From the NCBI RefSeq assembly GCF_052180275.1, contig NZ_CP197465.1:5952001-6016000 (forward strand): DNA of 64,000 nucleotides, given 5' to 3'. Of the stretch, positions 60,988 to 64,000 are shown piece after piece. Under the pieces are notes generated by a model. The model was not told the origin of the DNA, did not search any database, and was given only the letters and a program-made list of their open reading frames with translations. The DNA comes from Kumtagia sp052180275 (GTDB taxonomy: Bacteria > Pseudomonadota > Alphaproteobacteria > Rhizobiales > Rhizobiaceae). How positions within the stretch are numbered: position 1 is the stretch's first letter; each line of letters opens with the position of its first letter. The translations under genes were made by a program, and so were the position numbers.

Positions 60988-62145
60988 ATGACCGATCTGC
61001 TGCAACTGCCCGGCGAGGGTGTCTTTGTCGGCCGGGCGCGCGCGGCCGGAACGCCGCATCCGCTGGTGGTCACGGTGCGCGGCGGCGAGGTCGTCGATAT
61101 CACCTCGAAGGAGGCGCCCCTGGTACGTGATATCTGCGAGATGGATGATCCCGCCGGCTATGTCAAAGCAGCGACGGGCCGGCCCCTCGGGCCAGTTGCG
61201 CAAATTGCCGAAAACAGCATCGAGGCCGGCCGTGACGCGGCAAAACCCTACCTGCTCTCTCCTGTCGACCTGCATGCGGTGAAGGCTTCAGGCGTGACTT
61301 TCGTCGTCAGCCTGCTGGAGCGCGTCATCGAGGAACAGGCGCGCGGCAATCCTGAAAAGGCCGATGCCATCCGTGCCGATATCGCCACGCTGATCGGCCA
61401 CGATTTGTCGAAGCTGAAGCCGGGTTCGCCCGAAGCCATGGAGATCAAGCGAAAACTGATCGAGCGCGGCGCCTGGTCGCAATATCTGGAGGTCGGCATC
61501 GGCCCGGACGCCGAGATTTTCACCAAATGCCAGCCCATGGCCTCGGTCGGCTTCGGCGCGGATGTCGGGCTGCACCCGGTTTCGACCTGGAACAATCCGG
61601 AACCGGAGATCGCGGTGATCGCCGCCAGCAGCGGAAAGATCATCGGCGCCGCCCTCGGCAACGACGTGAACCTGCGCGACGTCGAGGGCCGCTCGGCGCT
61701 GCTGCTCGGAAAAGCCAAGGACAACAATGCGTCCGCCGCGCTCGGGCCTTTCATCCGCCTGTTCGACGAGACCTTTTCGATCGCCGACGTGAAATCGGCC
61801 AAGGTCTCTTTGAAGGTCGAGGGCGAAGACGGGTTCACGCTCGAAGGCTCAAGCTCGATGGCCGAGATCAGCCGCTCGCCGGAAGAACTGGTCGCCGCCG
61901 CAATGGGACGCCACCATCAATATCCGGACGGCATGGCGCTCTATCTCGGCACCATGTTCGTGCCGTCGAAGGACCGCGGCGAGAAAGGCAAGGGCTTTAC
62001 GCATCACGGCGGCGACATCGTTACCATCACCACGGAAAAGCTCGGCGCGCTGACCAATCGCGTGCGGCTTTCGACCGAATGCGCGCCGTGGACTTATGGG
62101 GCAAGCCGGCTGATGCGGGATCTCGCGGGGGCCGGGTTGATTTAG
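60988..62145 (+). CDS. Fumarylacetoacetate hydrolase-family enzyme (sugar-acid dehydratase-like)
   Basis: 385 residues from ATG 60988 behind GGGGAGAG; the upstream open frame is antisense to the previous gene. FAH-fold marks: VSTWNNPEPEIAVIAASSGK, GAALGNDVNLRDVEGRSALL and KDNNASAALGPFIRLFDETF, with the metal-binding acidic residues of the family. The length and N-terminal layout (GEGVFVGRARAAGTPHPLVV) are like XylX/KdxD-type 2-keto-3-deoxy-pentonate dehydratases rather than the 280-residue 2-hydroxyhepta-diene type. The next genes act on L-fucose-type sugar acids, so a role in 2-keto-3-deoxy sugar-acid breakdown is likely but inferred. Confidence 0.82.
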   Translation: MTDLLQLPGEGVFVGRARAAGTPHPLVVTVRGGEVVDITSKEAPLVRDICEMDDPAGYVKAATGRPLGPVAQIAENSIEAGRDAAKPYLLSPVDLHAVKASGVTFVVSLLERVIEEQARGNPEKADAIRADIATLIGHDLSKLKPGSPEAMEIKRKLIERGAWSQYLEVGIGPDAEIFTKCQPMASVGFGADVGLHPVSTWNNPEPEIAVIAASSGKIIGAALGNDVNLRDVEGRSALLLGKAKDNNASAALGPFIRLFDETFSIADVKSAKVSLKVEGEDGFTLEGSSSMAEISRSPEELVAAAMGRHHQYPDGMALYLGTMFVPSKDRGEKGKGFTHHGGDIVTITTEKLGALTNRVRLSTECAPWTYGASRLMRDLAGAGLI

Positions 62146-62464
62146 AGAGGCTTGAGGGTGCGTCCTTCGAGGCTCGCTCGCAAAGGCTTTCACCATTTCT
62201 GGAACGTTGTGCGGGCTCGCACCTCAGGATGAGGACAGGCGGAGCTGGGCCGCTAATCGTCGAGGCAGAACTGTTCATTCCTTGGCGCAGAACGGTTCGT
62301 TCCTTGGCGCTGCCGAAATAATAGCCGTTGGTATCTGATGAGTGTACGTGCGCGTTCGGTGCAGATGAGCGTTGCAGCCCCGCCCGTCCTCATCCTGAGG
62401 TGCGAGCCCGCACGATGTTGAAAATGTGGAACAATCGTCAACTGGCGAGCCTCGAAGGACGCAC
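62146..62464. other. 319-bp intergenic region occupied by a long inverted repeat
   Basis: Separates the convergent FAH-family and L-fuconate dehydratase genes. It is almost filled by the two arms listed at 62157-62465. No gene was seen. Confidence 0.7.
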
Positions 62465-62465
62465 C
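62157..62465. repeat. Long imperfect inverted repeat of the rhizobial palindromic type
   Basis: Left arm 62157-62247 and right arm 62375-62465 are about 90 bases each and largely complementary. Two blocks are almost perfect: the outer block GGTGCGTCCTTCGAGGCTCG (62157-62176, matched at 62446-62465), and the inner block from 62210 to 62242 (matched at 62380-62412 with one difference). A divergent core lies between the blocks and a 127-base loop separates the arms. Similar CCTTCGAGG/CACCTCAGGATGAGG palindromes are common in alphaproteobacterial genomes. The right arm reaches the stop codon of the L-fuconate dehydratase gene. Confidence 0.8.
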
Positions 62466-63748
62466 TATTCAGCCACCTTCCCGAACTCATACGCCTCGAT
62501 AGAATCCGGCTTCATCTCGATGGAAAAACCCGGCAGCTTCGGCGGCATGTAGGCAGCGTTTTCGATCACGCAGGGTTCGACAAAATGCTCGTGCAGATGG
62601 TCGACATATTCGATCACCCTGCCCTCCTTCGTGCCCGAGACAGCGACATAGTCGATCATCGACAGGTGCTGCACATATTCGCAGAGCCCCACGCCCCCCG
62701 CATGCGGCCACACCGGCAGGCCATATTTGGCGGCCATCAGCAGTACCGCCAGCACCTCGTTCAAGCCGCCCATGCGGCAGGCGTCGATCTGCACGATGTC
62801 GATGGCGCCGCCGGCGATCATCTGCTTGAAGATGATGCGGTTCTGGCACATCTCGCCGGTGGCGACCTTGATCGGCGCCACCGCCTCGCGGATGGTTTTA
62901 TGGCCGGCCACATCGTCAGGACTGGTCGGCTCCTCGATGAAATAGGGCTTTGCGAAAGCCAGCTTCTTCACCCAGTCGACCGCCTGCCCGACCTCCCAGA
63001 CCTGGTTGGCGTCGATCATCATGTAGCGGTCGGGACCGAGCACCGCGCGCGCGATCGTTAGCCGGCGAATATCGTCCTGCAGATCACGGCCGACCTTCAT
63101 CTTCACATGGTTGAAACCCGCGTCGACCGCCACCTGGCAGAGCCGCCGCAGCTTGTCGTCGTCGTAGCCGAGCCAGCCGGCCGATGTCGTGTAGCAGGCG
63201 TAGCCCTCGCGCTCCAGGATGGCGATGCGCTCCGCCTTGCCAGGTTCGGCGCGGCGCAGGATTTTCAGCGCCTCGTCCGGCGTCAGCGCGTCGGTCAGGT
63301 AGCGGAAGTCAACGATTTTCACGATCTCTTCCGGGCTCATCTCCGCGACCAGCCGCCACACCGGCTTGCCGGATTGTTTTGCCAGCAGGTCCCAGACCGC
63401 GTTGACCACCGCGCCGGTCGCCAGATGCATGGCGCCCTTGTCCGGGCCGATCCAGCGCAGCTGGCTGTCGCCCGTGACATGCCGCCAGAAGCGGCCGGGG
63501 TCTTCGCGGATCCAGTCCAGTTCGAGGCCGACCAGCAGATGCGTCATCGCCTTGATGGCAAGGCAGCAGATGTCGTTGCCGCGGCCGATGGTGAAGGTCA
63601 GGCCGTGGCCCTCGAAGCCGCCGTCGGTTTCCAGCACGACATAGGCGGCGGAATAATCCGGATCCGGATTCATCGCGTCCGATCCGTCCAGGCTCTGCGA
63701 GGTCGGGAAGCGGAGGTCGTGGGTACGCAGGCCGGTTATGCGGGTCAT
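62465..63748 (-). CDS. fucD: L-fuconate dehydratase (enolase superfamily)
   Basis: Converts L-fuconate to 2-keto-3-deoxy-L-fuconate in the oxidative L-fucose pathway. 427 residues. Active-site segments of the family are in order: HVKMKVGRDLQDDI with the K-x-K base, MMIDANQVWEVGQAV, PYFIEEPTSPDDVAGHKTIR, IKVATGEMCQNRIIFKQMI, VQIDACRMGGLNEV and VWPHAGGVGLCEYVQHLSM with the His. N-terminal ASQSLDGSDAMN-like TSQSLDGSDAMNPDPDYSAA is characteristic of FucD. It is followed upstream by an SDR gene on the same strand, 47 bp away. Confidence 0.93.
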   Translation of the reverse strand: MTRITGLRTHDLRFPTSQSLDGSDAMNPDPDYSAAYVVLETDGGFEGHGLTFTIGRGNDICCLAIKAMTHLLVGLELDWIREDPGRFWRHVTGDSQLRWIGPDKGAMHLATGAVVNAVWDLLAKQSGKPVWRLVAEMSPEEIVKIVDFRYLTDALTPDEALKILRRAEPGKAERIAILEREGYACYTTSAGWLGYDDDKLRRLCQVAVDAGFNHVKMKVGRDLQDDIRRLTIARAVLGPDRYMMIDANQVWEVGQAVDWVKKLAFAKPYFIEEPTSPDDVAGHKTIREAVAPIKVATGEMCQNRIIFKQMIAGGAIDIVQIDACRMGGLNEVLAVLLMAAKYGLPVWPHAGGVGLCEYVQHLSMIDYVAVSGTKEGRVIEYVDHLHEHFVEPCVIENAAYMPPKLPGFSIEMKPDSIEAYEFGKVAE

Positions 63749-63795
63749 TTTTTTGTCCGTCAGTCTTGCTCTCGCCGGAGTGCCGGCGTCCTAAC

Positions 63796-64000
63796 TCAGA
63801 TCGTCCAGCCGCCGTCGATGGCATAGGCCTGCCCGGTCGTGTAGGTCGCGCCGGCGAGGTAGACGGCGAGGTCGGCGATCTCTTCCGGCGCGCCTAGGCG
63901 GCCGATTGGCTGGCGCGAGATGAAGGCGGTGCGGGCTGCGTCATAGTCGCCCTGGGCGCGCAGGCGGTCCTGCAAGGACGGGCTTTCCACCGTGCCGGGG
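63796..64000 (-). CDS. SDR-family dehydrogenase, C-terminal part only
   Basis: The gene continues beyond the right edge; 67 codons are visible. The end is typical of classical short-chain dehydrogenases: PGTVESPSLQDRL, then QPIGRLGAPEEIADLAVYLA and TGQAYAIDGGWTI. Directly upstream of the L-fuconate dehydratase gene on the same strand, it is probably the L-fucose dehydrogenase or 2-keto-3-deoxy-L-fuconate dehydrogenase of the same pathway, but the part that could decide this is missing. Confidence 0.85.
   Translation of the reverse strand, partial: PGTVESPSLQDRLRAQGDYDAARTAFISRQPIGRLGAPEEIADLAVYLAGATYTTGQAYAIDGGWTI

Overview
This 64 kb window is GC-rich chromosomal DNA from an alphaproteobacterium, most likely Hyphomicrobiales of the Mesorhizobium/Phyllobacteriaceae type. 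This is inferred from the imp-style order of the type VI secretion (T6SS) genes without a TssJ lipoprotein, and from the DUF1036, IalB-like and sugar-acid catabolic genes and the palindromic repeats. No rRNA, tRNA, CRISPR array or intact insertion sequence was seen.

Layout. (1) 1-7000: the 3' part of a heparin-lyase-I-like polysaccharide lyase, then a four-gene ABC importer operon (fused double ATPase, Tat-exported binding protein, two permeases). (2) 7049-41162: a T6SS locus in several units. vgrG, a small accessory gene and tagH (FHA) run on the minus strand. A plus-strand operon holds an OmpA-like protein, tssA, tssB, tssC, hcp, tssE, tssF, tssG, clpV and two unknown genes. A second minus-strand operon is tssK, tssL-OmpA, tssM, tagF, pppA, ppkA. 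Between the two structural blocks lie a membrane-anchored M23 peptidase/lytic transglycosylase, a DUF1036 protein, and a plus-strand energy-transduction operon: four-Cys periplasmic protein, ExbB/TolQ-like channel, two ExbD/TolR-like subunits and a TonB-like protein. (3) 41396-52394: an IalB-like protein and a very large repeat-built autotransporter, then two caspase-like (C14) proteins flanking a PAAR protein and a Gly-rich lipoprotein. (4) 52757-64000: metabolic genes: an RpiB-like isomerase, a VapBC-type toxin-antitoxin pair, an operon of HDAC-like deacetylase, GNAT, BKACE and class III aminotransferase, a methyltransferase, a dimethylformamidase-like protein, an FAH-family enzyme, L-fuconate dehydratase and the end of an SDR.

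How the genes work together. TssA-C, E-I, K-M, Hcp and PAAR form a contractile injection machine. PpkA, PppA, TagH and TagF are the usual threonine-phosphorylation control circuit. Hcp output appears to be boosted by a strong ribosome site and a terminator placed directly after hcp.

The best candidate for an undescribed system is the ExbB-ExbD-ExbD-TonB-like operon (26983-30866). Its second ExbD-like subunit has Asn where the proton-carrying Asp should be. Its TonB-like protein lacks a recognisable TonB C-terminus and instead ends in a two-Cys periplasmic domain that resembles the periplasmic domain of the T6SS kinase PpkA encoded convergently next door. This suggests a proton-motive-force-driven module tied to T6SS signalling or envelope work; the role is inference.
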